Origin: Lanius collurio
Taxonomy: Eukaryota > Chordata > Aves > Passeriformes > Laniidae
Length of the DNA stretch: 64,000 bases
Assembly: GCA_020086605.1 (NCBI GenBank)
Contig: JACBWW010000092.1
Location: 659,618-723,617 of the forward strand
Direction of reading: 5' to 3'
Shown: positions 12,482 through 24,832 of the stretch, piece after piece
How positions within the stretch are numbered: position 1 is the stretch's first letter
Layout: every line of letters starts with the position of its first letter
The notes under the pieces: generated by a model
The model's database searches: none
What the model saw: the letters and a program-made list of their open reading frames with translations, nothing else
What the model was told of the DNA's origin: nothing
Translations under genes and position numbers: made by a program

Positions 12482-13015
12482 TCTTGGAATCCCACAATGG
12501 TTTGGGCTGGAAGGGACCCCAAAGCCCATCCAGTGCCACCCCTGCCATGGCAGGAACACCTCCCACTGTCCCAGACTGCTCCCAGCCCCAATGTCCAGCC
12601 TGGCCTTGGGCACTGCCAGGGATCCAGGGGCAGCCACAGCTGCTCTGGGCACCCTGTGCCAGGGCCTCCCCACCCTCACTGCCACGAATTCCCAATTCCC
12701 AGTATCCCATCCAGCCCTGCCCTCTGGCACTGGGAAGCCATTCCCTGTGTCCTGTCCCTCCAGCCCTTGTCCCCAGTCCCTCTGCAGCTCTCCTGGAGCC
12801 CCTTCAGGCCCTGCAAGGGGCTCTGAGCTCTCCCTGGAGCCTTCCCTTCTCCAGGTGAACATTCCCAGCTGTCCCAGTCTGGCTCCAGAGCAGAGGGGCT
12901 CCAGCCCTGGAGCAGCTCTGGGGCCTCCTCTGGACTCTGTCCAGCAGCTCCAGGTGCTGGTGCTGTTGGCCCCAGGGCTGGGACAGCTCTGCAGGTGGGG
13001 TCTCACCCATCTCCA
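12482..13015 (-). mobile_element. CR1 LINE copy, 3' half kilobase
   Basis: A long minus-strand CR1 copy whose 3' end is at the left (GGAATCCCACAATGGTTTGG). It extends through the ORF2 C-terminus to about 13015 and is very similar over shared parts to 24833-25245, 36040-36372 and 47553-48062. The 204- and 252-codon + strand frames across it are antisense read-through of CR1, not genes. Confidence 0.92.
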
Positions 13016-13856
13016 CACACCATGGCCTCAGCACTCCCAGTGTTCTTTGGATCTGGGGAATGAGCAGTAGCAGGAATGCAATTGTGTCTTGGCCAGGAGC
13101 AAGTGAAAGTGTGGATGAACAGATGAACAGCTGGGCTTGGCTTTTTTTTTCTTTTTTCTTAATGAGTTTGAGCTGAACAGTTTTAAGTCCAGATTAAAAG
13201 CTGGATGGTATAATTATTTTTTAATTGGTCTTTGCAATAAGAACCTGTGCATTAAACCACAGAACCTTCTGAATTCCACATGCTGTGCGAAATAGAAATC
13301 AGGTGGATTAAGTATAGTGCTGAAAATTCATTTTATAGTTATGTGTGAACCATTTTCATTCAGTCATAATTCAGTATTTGTTATTAATGCAGCTTTTGAT
13401 TTCTGAAGGCATTATTTGAGGTTTTTAAGCAGTCATTCTGCACTGATTTATTTGGTTGTGGTGTGAAGTAACACATGTTGTACCGGTTCCAATCTTGATG
13501 AGGAAACTGCTGCTGATCTTACTGCATTTTCAGTGCAGGAATTGCTTTCCTTGATAAGCACACAACAAGGATCAGAGAAAACACTTCCAGCAGCTCCCTT
13601 GGCTTAGGCTGTCATTGCTCTGATAACACAGACAGGGTGAGAGCTGCTCCTCTGCTTTCCCAGAACAGGAGGGTCTGTGGGGATGGAATCCTCAAAGATA
13701 CTGAGTCTCTCCCTTCCTTATGTTCCCTGTAGTTCTTATCTAGCTCATTGTTTGTTTACTGTGGCTGAACCTTCAGAAATGCAGCAAATGAATATTGCTC
13801 GACTCTCAAGGGGACCTTCTCTCTCTACATAAACTTGAGAGGATGTTGTTGTGAGC
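13016..13856. other. Unique AT-rich spacer
   Basis: Contains a T-rich patch (13139-13160) and AT-rich sequence without recognised features. Confidence 0.5.
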
Positions 13857-14124
13857 AAGGGGCAGGACAAGAGGGAGCAGCCTCAGGCTGGGGCAGGACA
13901 AGAGGGAACAGCCTCAGGCTGGGCCAGGGCAGGATTGGGTTGGGCATCAGGAGGAATTTCCCCATGGAAAGGTGCTTAGGCCTTAGCAGGGGCTGCCCAG
14001 GGCGTCCCCATCCCTGGAGATGTCCAAGGACGGGCTGGAGGTGGCACTGGGCTGGGGACAAGGTGGGCATCGGGCACAGCCTGGACCTTGGAGATCTTTC
14101 CCAATCTTAATGATCCTGTGACTC
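13857..14124 (+). mobile_element. CR1 3' fragment with internal duplication
   Basis: Sense CR1 of the subfamily that contains GGGCTGGAGGTGGCACTGGG. It ends at AATGATCCTGTGACTC. Near its 5' break a 31-base unit (13861-13891) is repeated almost exactly (13892-13922), which other CR1 copies here lack. Confidence 0.85.
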
Positions 14125-15605
14125 TCCTGCCCTCCACTCCTCTGGCTGGCTCTGCCACGACTACAATCAGAGAGAGGTTTAAAAACCTGTAATTAAATGA
14201 TGTTTAGCAGCACCCTGCAGGTTTAGGGGGCAGGGTGGAGGGACAGTGGGTGGCAGTGCCAGCCCCTGGTGCTCTGCAGGGTGTGTTTGGGGCCTGTGTG
14301 TGTCCAACACCCCATTCCTGTATCGTGCCTCAGACTGGCAGCACTGTGCTCTGGTTTAACACAGCCATCTGCACCTTGTTGTGACCTGTCAGCAGCTGAT
14401 GGTGGGTACTCAGACTCCAGCCCAGTTTTTCACGCTGAATTGAACAAATCTGTTTTTTCAGGCAGTTGCATAACGGGAAGTGTCTGCTCATCTTCTGTTC
14501 CACTTATTTTTTTTGTTGGCTTTAGAAACTTTTTTCTTTAGAAGCCTTAATTACTTTACTACAGTTGTAAATAAACATCTGAAGGATTTATCAGGTAATT
14601 TCCGGGCCAGTCACTGTTGCCTTGAATTTGCTAAGGAGCGACAATGCTTTAAAAACCCTAAAAGCCACAGTTTTGATGCAGAATATGGATGTGTTCCAGC
14701 TCAGTCCAAGAATTTATCCACAAGATGGCTTTAAGTCTTACTCTGGCTGGTTGGTTTTCCAACCCACCTTTAACAAAGGGAAACCTACCCCTTACAAATG
14801 GACTTTTTTTTTTGCTGATGGGTTTGTTTTTCAATCTGAGTCTGAAAAGCTTGGGTAAGGTGAGTTTCTTTATGCCTTGGAAATGTGATCTGTGAGCTAA
14901 GAGGCAAAGAACTAAATGTTAATGACCTTAACCCTATCTGGCTGCACTGCTCTGACCCTTATCTCCCATCTCCCCTTTCCCCAGGTACAGGTGTCACTTT
15001 CTGCTTGCACCTCCCAGAACAAATCTGCTCCGAGATGCTCCGATTTTAGCTGGAAATGTGAAATAACGGGAGAATGTTGGTTTTCTTTGGTTCTCCTGCA
15101 CCCTGGTAGTGCCCAAATTCTTGGTTCTGGGGTGGGGAGAGGTTGGTTGTGCTGGGGATCACTCAGAGCTGACCTAACAAAGCTCTGCCTAAGCTGAGGT
15201 GCAAGTTCTGTTGGGTGTTGGGCACTGTCCCCACACAGGGGAGGTCAAATGGTGTTTTGAGGCTTTTCCTGAATTTGCCAGGAGAATTTGGAATGTTCCA
15301 TGAGTGACTTCTGCCCAGCTGGGATCACAGTGAGGTCCTGATCAAGTCAGTGTGTAATCAGGAATTTAATGTTTTAGCAGTTTTGGTGTCTCAGGACACA
15401 GATACTGCTTAATTCTTGCTAGTCTGGTATTTTCCATGTAAAACTTTCAGGTAACAAATCCTCTGAAAACTTCTGGAATATGCCCATATTCTGAATGGAT
15501 TTGGTTTGAACTGATTCTAACACTTCATGTTGTCTCTGCAGTGATTTTGAGTGTCATTAACTTCCGTGGTAGAGGAAGCCCTCTAGTCTAGAAGCTGATA
15601 AAAAG
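14125..15605. other. Unique non-coding stretch
   Basis: A splice-acceptor-like site at about 14985 (pyrimidines then CCCCAG) has no convincing donor. No gene or repeat was recognised. Confidence 0.45.
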
Positions 15606-15822
15606 GATGGAGAGGGACTTCAGCTAAAAGCCTGGAATGACAGGATGAGGAGACATGGTTCAAACTGAGAGTAGGTTTGGATGAGATATTGGGAAGGAAT
15701 TCCTGGCTGTGAGGGTGGTGAGGCCCTGGCACAGCTTCTCTGGGCAACCTGTGCCCCTTGAACCCATTCCCCCATGTCCTGTCCTTCCAGGCTCTTACCC
15801 AAAGTCCCTTTCAAGGGCTCTG
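15606..15822. mobile_element. Fold-back CR1: sense fragment joined to antisense fragment
   Basis: Bases 15606-15734 are sense CR1 (GGAGAGGGACTT through GAGGCCCTGGCACAG). At 15730-15734 the sequence switches to antisense CR1 (CACAGCTTCTCTGGGCAACC through AAAGTCCCTTTCAAGGGCTC). The outer arms (15606-15665 and about 15755-15818) cover the same CR1 segment and are imperfectly complementary, so the transcript could form a hairpin. Neither arm carries the usual CR1 3' tail. Confidence 0.8.
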
Positions 15823-17481
15823 TCATATTTGTAATCTGTAGCTTCTGCATTTTGGGATGGGCTAAAGAGGTGTTGGAGAGGGGAGTTACCCCTTCCATGT
15901 GCTGGTTTTGATCCAGGGGCTCTGCACACGGAGGAGAAGCAGATTCCTTCTGTGCTGGGCTGTGAGCAGTGGTGTGTGTGTGCCTTGTCCTGGGGATGTG
16001 TTTGCTCACCTGTGACTGCTGAGGGCCGTGGGCTGTTTCTGATCCCTCCCCTCTGGTTGTTCTGACACCGCTCCTGCTCTTGGGAGCCTCTGATTTCTGT
16101 AGCAGAAAGCACCAGGCACTGCCACCAGCCAGGGAGCCTGTGTGCAGAGGGGATGGAGGTGGGTGAAGGAGGTGGAATTCCCTGCAGGGCAGCCTCTGTG
16201 TGCAGGAGCAGATCCCACAAACAGGACGAGCCTTTACTCGGAACTGCTCACAGAATTCTGTCTGTAAAGAGCAACCAGTTCATAAAAACCATCACTGAGC
16301 AAAGGGGATGCTGGGTTTGCTGGGGAGTGGGTTCATCCTACAGTGTTTCTCACCTTTGGTGGGACTCATTTTTGGGGATGTGGGTAATGCCTGGATCGTG
16401 TTCCTCGTGTGTTCCTGCACATCTGAAATACTTGCCCTGAAATACACAGCTTATCAAAGCTGTCACACTGCTCTGCTTAGATACTGCTCTGTGTTTAGAG
16501 CACATCTGGGCATGAGAATTGGGTTTATAGGAATGTATATAAATGATCTTTTCTGTGGAAATACTGATAGATATATATTAACCAAATTACAGATATTTTC
16601 AGAACTTTTAACCCAGTGTCCTGCTCATGCTGCCAGCCCATATTCTGTTGAACTTTGGTATATTTTTCCTTTTTTCTTCCAAAGCACCCATGTAAAATCC
16701 ACTGCCATAATAAGTTTCCAACCTGAAAAGCCAAGAATTAAATAAATCCAGAATCTCTGTTGTAGAGTGCTTTTAGGTCAGGGCTGGGGTGGTTGCAAGT
16801 TGGGGTGAAGCAGCACAGGTCAGTGGTTCCACCACGCTGGAGTTCCTGTTAAAGGCTCCATTCACAAGCACCAAGCAAAGCTCAACTCCAAGAGCACCTG
16901 CATGGAGCCTTTCCCATAAAATCCTTGGGGCTTGATAGGTGGGTTTTTCAGTGCTCAGTGAGGTCCATTTACTGTCCCTGGGTTGTGACCTGCAGCTCCC
17001 TGCCCACCCACACGTGTCCAGGGGATAATCCCCTCCCTCCTCCAGGACAGGGATACAGAGGGAGGTTGTGACCTGGTGTAGGGGAGCAGCTCGGGCCCTT
17101 CAGTTATGAAACCTGGCAGGCATCAGCCTTGAAAATATAAGGTGATTTCAGTCTCATGAATTTTCATGCTTTCTTACAATAATAAAATGTCAGAGACGGT
17201 TGGGAGTTCTCCAGGAGCTTTTTGGCTTTGAAGCTGTTGCTGTGGCAGCCTGCAAGGTCCCAAGGACATGGGAAATCCAGACTTCTCTCCTATTTGACTA
17301 CAGCAGGGCCTGAGCTGACACTGCAGACAACGTTCCTTAATCTGCTGTAACTTGGTAAAATTGCTCTTGGTGGCAGCAATTTCCTTCTTGGTTTTCCTTT
17401 TCCAAAGTCGAGGAAAGATGTTTTGTAGTTCCAGTGAGATTAGGGGGTTCTCCATTCTGGGATGCATGGGAATATTTGATA
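15823..17481. other. Unique non-coding stretch
   Basis: An open frame on + at 16308-16745 (145 codons) resembles no family I know and has no supporting splice or start context. No RNA gene or repeat was recognised. Confidence 0.45.
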
Positions 17482-17795
17482 CAGAATCATGGAATGGTTT
17501 GGGTTGGAAGGGACCTTAAGGATCATCCCATTCCAAACCCACTGCCGTGGGGGGTCCCCTTCTACTGTCCCAGGCTGCTCCAAGCCCCAATGTCCAGCCT
17601 GGCCTTGGACACTTCCAGGGATCCAGGGACAGCCACAGCTTCTCTGGGCACCCTGTGCCAGGACCTGCTCACCTTCCCATCCAGTAATTCCTTCCCAATA
17701 TTCAATATAAATCTCTCCTCTTTGAGTTTAAAACCATCACCCCTTGTTCTATCACCATCTTCCATCTCTGTCTGTGGTCTAAGACCCCTTTAGGC
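17482..17795 (-). mobile_element. CR1 3' fragment, older subfamily
   Basis: Minus-strand CR1 starting at ATCATGGAATGGTTTGGGTT and running past CTTTGAGTTTAAAACCATCA. It resembles the widespread avian CR1 consensus more than the younger GC-rich copies elsewhere in the window, suggesting an older insertion. Confidence 0.92.
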
Positions 17796-20288
17796 ACAGG
17801 CAGGACACACCTTCATGTTATGTTTTTGGATGTACATAACACTGCTGACCATTCCACCGACCCTTTATCTGCACAGCAAGGGTTTGGCATGGGTGAGAGT
17901 GGAATAAAACAAAAGGGCTCTTCTGGAAGCACCTCCAGCCTTGCCAGAGGAGCTGTGGGGGAGCAGCCGTGCTCTGCTCCTGCTGCTCTGGGTGTGGTGT
18001 GCCTGCAGTGAGTAACAGAAGGATCCTTCTTGTTTGGCGTGTTGGACAACCTGTTACACCTGGGCTGAGAGACTTTGTACAAGACTTTTATAAACCAGCA
18101 GAAATGTTGATTTTTAAAAAAGCCCTCAGTGATAAGCCCTTGCAAATGCTCTGTTTGTTCCAGTCGTGGGCTGGGGAGATGTTCCTGGTGGTTTGCTCTT
18201 GTGTAGTGGCAGCTGAGCTGGACTGCTGGAGCTCCCAGGAAGCTGAAGTGATGTGAATATGAAAAAAACTTAAGTAAGAGCTGCTCACAGTTGGGTGTGT
18301 TCAGCTACCCTCGTGCTACTGAGTTATGTGAGGTTTGGTGACTTCTGGTAGTGCTGGGATGTTTTATTTCAGGAGATTTCCTCTTGAAGCCTTTGACCCC
18401 AGGCAAAAATCCTCTCCCAGACACTGGTGGGTGCTGTTCCAGAGCTGCCATGGACCAGAACCATTCTCAGATCCGTTTGCATGTAGCAACCCTGGTGTAA
18501 GAGCAGGATTTTACATGTGGGAATGCTCCTGGTCACTCAGACTCAACTGTGACATTGCAGCTGCTGGTGGGGAGCTCCTTCCCATTCCTTCCTGATGCAG
18601 GAAGGCCATGATTTGGTGTAGCAGCCTCTCATTAGTGGACAAGTGACATTTGGATAATGAAAGCTGCTTCTTCTCCTTGTTACCATCAAAGAGTTCATTA
18701 ATGTTTCTCCAGCTAGGGCAGGACAGGCACTGGAGGAGCTCCAGCCCTGAATGATGATTTCATAGTTCAAGACTTGATTCTGTTCTTAGTGCTCCTTGTA
18801 TAATGTGTGTGCAGCTGAGTCTTTATGAATGTCAAATCGTTAAAAAAGATATTTCTGGCCTATACTATCCCAAAAGATGCAGATTGGATAATGCTGGCAG
18901 AGGGTGGGTGTGGAGATGTGCTTTGACAAATAAAGCAGATGACAGGAGTCACAGTGGATCTGTATTGATTAGACAGAACAGTAGGAAGAATTCCTGAATT
19001 CTTAAACCCTCTATTTTTAGATGTAATTCGTCTGGGCTGAAGGCTTTCTGTTCCCTGAATTGTTCCAAAAATAAATATTTCAGAAGAGGATTAAACTTGA
19101 ATGTGAAAGACACTGGTTTTTATGCATCAGTGTTCATGGAAGGAGCTGGTCAGAAATCACTATTCTCCTTAAATTTGCATGCTCTGAATCCAAATTAGAA
19201 CTGCTTTCACCAAAACTACTCATCCACACGGGAGGCTCGAGGTGCTGGTGAGAATGCAACTGTGAGAGCTAATTTTAGCTAATTCAGTCCTGTGAGCAGC
19301 AGAGTCCTTCAGCTGTGAAAAGAGACACTTCACTCTTGCTTAAATCACTTTCTTTTTTTATTGAGCTTCTGCTCAACAGGGACAGGCTTTGCTGATTCTC
19401 ACCAAGGGCAATTTCTGCTTTGGGTTTTGGTGCTGGGTTTCTTTTTGGTGTGATTCTGGATGTTAAGATTTTGTTTTGTTTTGTTTTGACACTTGAGAAA
19501 GATCTTTGCATCTTTCTACGCATCGCTTGTGTCAAAGTCTTTCCTCTCAGCCTTCTCTGGGTGTTTCCAGGCTCCTGTCTCGTGGTACTTGGTGTGTAAC
19601 ACGGACTCTCCCACCCTTCCCATGTTCCTCTCTTGGGCACTAACAAACCAGAGGGCTCTGGCTTCAGGAACTTTCCTTCCCAGGTGAGTGCAGCCCTTGC
19701 ACTGCCCAGCCTTCCAGAGCCCATCGGGAAGGTCCTTGGCTGCTCCTTGACACTGGCACTGTGGCAACTCATGAGTCACTCCTCCAACTTCCCAGAGTCA
19801 TTGCATGTTGTTTCTCTGTTTCAAATTGCTCCTGACATCCCAAAATCTATGGTGCTATAAAAACAGCCCCACTTGTGCAGCTGCTTATTTCCTGTCTGAT
19901 TGTATGAACCTCACTGGGTTTTAACTTTGTCAGCCTGAATCGCTGCCCAAGACTCTTACTTTAAAGTCTGTCCCCTCTAATAAGGATGAAATGTGGATGT
20001 TGCCAAAGAGTGTCTGCTTGCTTTGCAGTGGGAGACCTTCATTCTTCCCTGTGTTACCTGGGACTGGGGAGGATCAATCTCCTCTCCAAGCAGCAGGACT
20101 TGCGTGACTGCCGTGGAACTCTGCCTTGCTGGTCATGAATATTTCCCTAGAAAATGATGCACTCTTCAAGTGCAGTGGAATTACATCCTGTGTTTTGAAG
20201 ACTCTTTAAATTATTAGTCTAACTTAACTTCTCTTGGGAGAAGCTCTACTCAAAACCCTGGAATTAAATGTAAAGGCAATCTCTTTCA
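17796..20288. other. Unique non-coding stretch
   Basis: Includes a (TTTTG)n microsatellite at 19469-19488. Open frames such as 19284-19772 on minus (162 codons) are not recognisable and lack a supporting exon context. Confidence 0.45.
19469..19488. repeat. (TTTTG)n microsatellite
   Basis: Four tandem copies of a five-base T-rich unit. Confidence 0.9.
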
Positions 20289-20657
20289 AATCCCAGAATT
20301 ATTTGGGTAGGAGATGATCTCCAAGGCCATTGAGACCAACCTGTGCCTGACCCCCACCTTCTCCCCAGCCCAGAGCACTCAGTGCCACCTCCAGGAATTC
20401 CTTGGACACCTCCAGGGATGGGCACTCCAAACCTCCCTGGCAGTTGCAATGTCTGACCTCCCTTTCCATGGGGAAATTCCTGCTGATGCCCAGCTTAGGC
20501 TGTTCCCTCTCCTCCTGTCCCTGTTCCCTGGGAGCAGAGCCCGACCCCCCCCGAGCCCCCTCCTGTCAGGGAGTTGTGCAGAGCCACAAGGTCCCCCCTG
20601 AGCCTCCTTTGCTCCAGGCTGAGCCCCTTTCCCAGCTCCCTCAGCTGTTTCTCCTAG
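20289..20657 (-). mobile_element. CR1 3' fragment
   Basis: Minus-strand CR1 of the same subfamily as 39190-39395 and 62075-62370. Its 3' end lies at AATCCCAGAATTATTTGGG. It passes through TCCTGTCCCTGTTCCCTGGG and breaks off beyond GAGCCCCTTTCCCAGCTCCC. Confidence 0.9.
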
Positions 20658-20874
20658 GATTTACTGTCAGTTTTATCCGAGATGCCTCATGCCAGTGTGG
20701 GAACAGGAGTTTGATGCTGAACAAAAATTCACTGAAGTATGTGGCAGTGGTGTCCATGAAGGAAAAAAGTCCATCCTGTGTTTGTGAATAATCTCTTGGT
20801 TTAGGGTGTCAGTGAGTTCAGGAACAGGCAAGGAGACAACATAGGGGGTTGTGGCCATAAAGGCAATTTTCCTT
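20658..20874. other. Short unique spacer
   Basis: Nothing recognisable. Confidence 0.5.
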
Positions 20875-20980
20875 CTCCTGGAAAGTGTCCCTGCCCATGG
20901 CAGGGATTGAAATGAGAGATTGAAATGAGATCTTTAAGGTCCTTTCCACCCCAGACCATTCCATGGTTCTGAGATTCCTT
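20875..20980 (+). mobile_element. Very short CR1 3' tail
   Basis: About 100 bases of sense CR1 terminus (GTGTCCCTGCCCATGGCAGG to CATTCCATGGTTCTGAG). A 14-base segment is duplicated in tandem within it (ATTGAAATGAGA at 20908 and again near 20922). Confidence 0.8.
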
Positions 20981-23900
20981 GTCAGGTATTGCTGTTAGCA
21001 TTATTCCTCTGGGAAGGGCCAGGGATGGAAATCTGAGCTGCCCAATCTGGACTTCATGGCCACCGTGTATATTTAGCTCAGGGTTCGGCAGCCTTTGCCT
21101 TTGGAGCCGTGGCATCCGACACCCTGGGACTGCTTTGCATGTGGAATGTTGGAGCCGGGATGGGCAACGCCCCTCTTGGCTTCTCCTGTCAGTGATCTCC
21201 ATGCCCTGTGTGCGTTGGAGACAGGAGCTGTTTATCCAGAGCTTTGGGAACCAAGTCTGAAGGGTGAGAGAACAGGAAACTCAGGGGCTGAAGGGCTTTC
21301 TCTTGCAGGGCACAGGAAAGAGTCGTGAATTTGGGATGGGAAAACAGAAAATGCTGCTTGTTTAGGGAATTTGAGGGAGCTGATAAAGGCTTCTGATAGG
21401 GGGAATGGCACATTCTTTCTGTTATAAGCTCGGTGCCACTGAAGTGCATTCCACCTGGCTGGAATAAGAGGGATTATCCAGAGCATTTTTCTGCTCCCTG
21501 TCTCTGGCATTGTGAACAGGGGCTGGAACAGTCACTGCTCACACAGAAAGTCCTGGATCATTGGAACTGGAGGCTGTCCAGTGATGATCATTTTGTGAGG
21601 TGCATGTAGGGAATGGCTCTCTTTCATCCTTTTTGGGTGGCTTACCAGGATGAGCTCTCTGCTTTCCTCCAGGACCAAGCAGAGCTGGGAGTGCACTCTG
21701 TCCTCCAAAGGGCTGCCACTGGAAGCTGGTAGAGACAAGGTGATGCTAAAAGTAGTAAGTAGGTACTACTAGAAGTAGTAAGAACCTTCAAAATTACAAA
21801 AACCTGAGGGGAATTGTTCATGTTTGCCCGGAAATATGGATATGATTTTGGCACTCCTGTGAGTGTTTGGTGAACTCTCAGGTGAGAGAGTGGGTGGTAA
21901 CCTGGCAGTAGTCAGTGTGGTGATGGGGTACAGGAAATCCACTTTTTCTGGGAGGGGAATGTCTGCAGTTGCAGAAGCTGTTGGAATGTTCTGCACTAAC
22001 AGGACGAGGAGCTCGGGAAGCAGAGGAGCTGAGGAACAAGAACTACCAGTGCAGGATGTGGAACTGGATCTTACAGGGACAGCAAACACGAACAGTCTGC
22101 AGGCCAGGCAGGGCCTGTTCCTGATAGGGCAGGCAGGATCTGTTGGGGAGTGCTGTAAAGGAGATATCTGCTTTTCCTCTTGGTGCTGCTCTTCCATGTC
22201 ACTTGTGGGAAAACAGTGTTGGGGAGGAAGGGAGTTGGGAGCTTGGAATCGGGGTCACAATGCATGGACAGGTATCTTTACACATTAAAATAGTTATCCG
22301 AAGTATTTCTCCAAACTGGAGAACAGTCCTGGTTAATCATGGGCCACATGAGTTGAGATTTGCTGGCTATATGGGGTTTTTTGTGCTGTTCAGCAAGGCT
22401 TCTGGAACAGTCAGAGTCTTCCTCAATTTATTGTGTGAGGGGATGGAGTGAAGTCTCTCAGATTAATTAAAGACCTCACATGTAAGAAATCTTTGCAGCC
22501 ACACCTTCAATTTCAGCAAATCTTTTGATTTGGGGTAAGAAGCACAGATATTTAACACTTCTGCTTGCCAGTGAGAACACCCCCTAACTTAAAGAGCAGC
22601 AATTTTACAATGGGGGCAGTTAAGACCCCCACAGTACAGGAATTCTGCCCTTCAGGGGTTATTTGGAGAGCAACCAGAGGTGCAGCTTTACCAAAGGAAA
22701 AGTTGGTTTGCTCAGCCCAGGAACCTGTGGTAGATTTGATCTCACAGTTACCAGGTTGACCCAGCACTGCCCCATTTGAGCAGCACTGAAAAAGGAGCTC
22801 CTGCTTCTCATTTTCTTCAATTCTGTGTGAAAAGAGAGGGCTGAGGGTTGTTTTTCTTAACAAATCAGGTAAAGTTTTAGTGGTTTCTGTGCAAAGAGAT
22901 TGGAATCTCGTGTGTGAGAGTGGATCACAGCAGGAGCTGTGGGGTTGGCTTGACGGGAGCAGCCAGTTGGGCTGTGCCTTGGGCTGTGATGCCTTGGGAA
23001 GTGATGTGGGTGTTCTTCAGTGGGAAGGAGCTGCAGAGAAGGACCCTGATGACCCAGTGTATCAGGCTGGCTCACCTGCAGATGGTGATGTGGAGAAGGG
23101 AGGTGTGGGTTGGGGGTGTGTTTGCAGGGTTTCCTCTGCAGGGAAGGGCAGTGTCGGTGTTGCCACACAAGCAGGAGCTGACACTGAGCACCTTGTGCAG
23201 CTGAATCCTGCACAGGCCATTCCTCCATTCCTTAATTAGTGTGGTGACTCCCCTTCCCAGCCCTTCAGAAGGGAGCAGGACTCTTCTGGAAGGCTTTTCT
23301 CACTCCTGAATGCTTCACTGCTTTACTAAAGCTAAAATGACATTTTTCACCAGGCTGTTTCCTCATCCAGCTGAAAGCTCTGGCATTTCACTTCCCTGGA
23401 ACATGAAATGTCCATCTATGGGGAGAGGAACATGGGTTTGTGTTTCTGTCTGACTGCTGAGCAGGTACTGAGATGTTATTTTCCTATGGGATTGGCTAGA
23501 TGACTTGCAGTGGTGGAGAGCAAGCTGGACATTTTTCTCCAAGTGGATTGAAATACTTTAGCTCTCTGGCTCAGTTTATGTGCTCTTCTGCAAGGGGGCT
23601 CTAAGGAATAATTATTGGGATAGAATCCTTTTTTTTTAAACAGCTATGTCTGCTTCACAGTGAAGAAACATTATCAACAGAATGTAAAATATTGGGTAGA
23701 AAAATTTGGAACACAACACCCAGGTCAGGAGATGGTTCCCTGTTAAAGGGAGCAGCTGCACTGGGATCATGGCAAACACAGGGAAAACAGCTGGAGCAGA
23801 TAGAGGTGGGCTCCTGACTCGGATGTGGCTGTCACAGGTGGCTGGGCAGGTGTGACAGGGACTGACAGGGGCCCTGTGAGCTCTTAAGCCATTCATTGAG

Positions 23901-24061
23901 CACCTGAAATGCTGCTTAGGGCAGGGATGTCCTGATCAGCCTGGATTAATTCAGCTTTAATGCTGTGTTTGGGGAAACCTATTAAGGTGTGTAATGAGGG
24001 AAAAGTCGCTCACAGTTTTCGTGGAATGTCCTAAAAGGCTTGAGCAAGTGTTGATGGGAAA
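20981..24061. other. Three-kilobase unique stretch
   Basis: No CR1 was recognised. A short AGTAGTA-type repeat lies at about 21750-21782. Frames of 119-142 codons (21769-22197 minus, 21863-22288 plus, 22857-23228 minus, 22880-23239 plus) are mutually overlapping and resemble nothing known. Confidence 0.45.
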
Positions 24062-24340
24062 CAGGAATCACAGGATGGTTGGAATGTGAGGTGACCTCTG
24101 GAGATGGCCCAGTCCAACCCCTGCCAGGGCAGAGGCCCCTGGAGCAGTGACACAGGAACGTGTCCAGGGGGTTTGGGATGTCTCTGCAGAGGGAGACTCC
24201 AGGCCCCCCTGGGCAGCTGTTCCAGGGCTCTGCTCCCCTCCATGGAAAGAGGCTCTTCCTCCTGCTGGGCTGGAACTTGTTGTGTTTTGGTTTGTGGCCA
24301 CTGCTCCTTGTCCTGACACTGAGCAGAGTCTGGCACCGAT
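24062..24340 (-). mobile_element. CR1 3' fragment
   Basis: Minus-strand CR1 beginning at AATCACAGGATGGTTGGAAT. Over about 250 bases it matches 2530-2780 at roughly 95% by eye, and is broken at its right end near AGTCTGGCACCG. Confidence 0.9.
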
Positions 24341-24513
24341 CTTACTCCTGTTGAGAGCACTGAGGAAAGCTGCCTGGATCGCTGCAGGGGGACTGCAGCA
24401 AAGTCTCCCAAGTTTTAGTTAGTTTTGAGTAACACCACTCATGTCCCAGCATCCCTAATTCCCTGCCATCCCAGGACTCTGATCACACCTGCCTCCTGCT
24501 TTGTGTCTTGCAG

Positions 24514-24566
24514 ATAAGCAGTTTGTGAGGACTGAAGAACCTGCCCAGGGAACACCTGCTTGTGAG
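24514..24566 (+). other. Candidate unassigned 53-base exon
   Basis: A strong acceptor (CTGCTTTGTGTCTTGCAG ending at 24513) precedes 53 bases followed by a donor GAG|GTAGGA (GT at 24567-24568). One of three frames is open through it, reading KQFVRTEEPAQGTPACE after two leading bases; the others contain stops. It lies 17.7 kb upstream of the MAP4 first coding exon, so it could be a MAP4 5' UTR exon, an exon of another transcript, or chance. No protein family is recognised. Confidence 0.25.
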
Positions 24567-24832
24567 GTAGGAACTGATTTTCTAATGACCCAACACTAAA
24601 TCTCTAATTCAAAAGCAGAGGTTGGATACAGCTGTGTGCACACCAAAACAGCTGTGCTGGGAGTTGCAGTGACCATCCAGAGATCTGAAATGAGAGTTCT
24701 GCCTCTGGGAACTTGTGTGGAGAAAACACGCCTGGAATGCACTCACCTTTCCATTCTGTTCTGCTAAACCTTCTAATCACTGCTCTTTTTAAACCCTTCC
24801 AGTTAGAATCCCAAGATCCAGATAGAAGCCTA

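Noticed and set aside
12312..13070. 252-codon + strand frame
   Set aside because: Most of it is CR1 read on the wrong strand; similar frames occur in the other copies of the same CR1.
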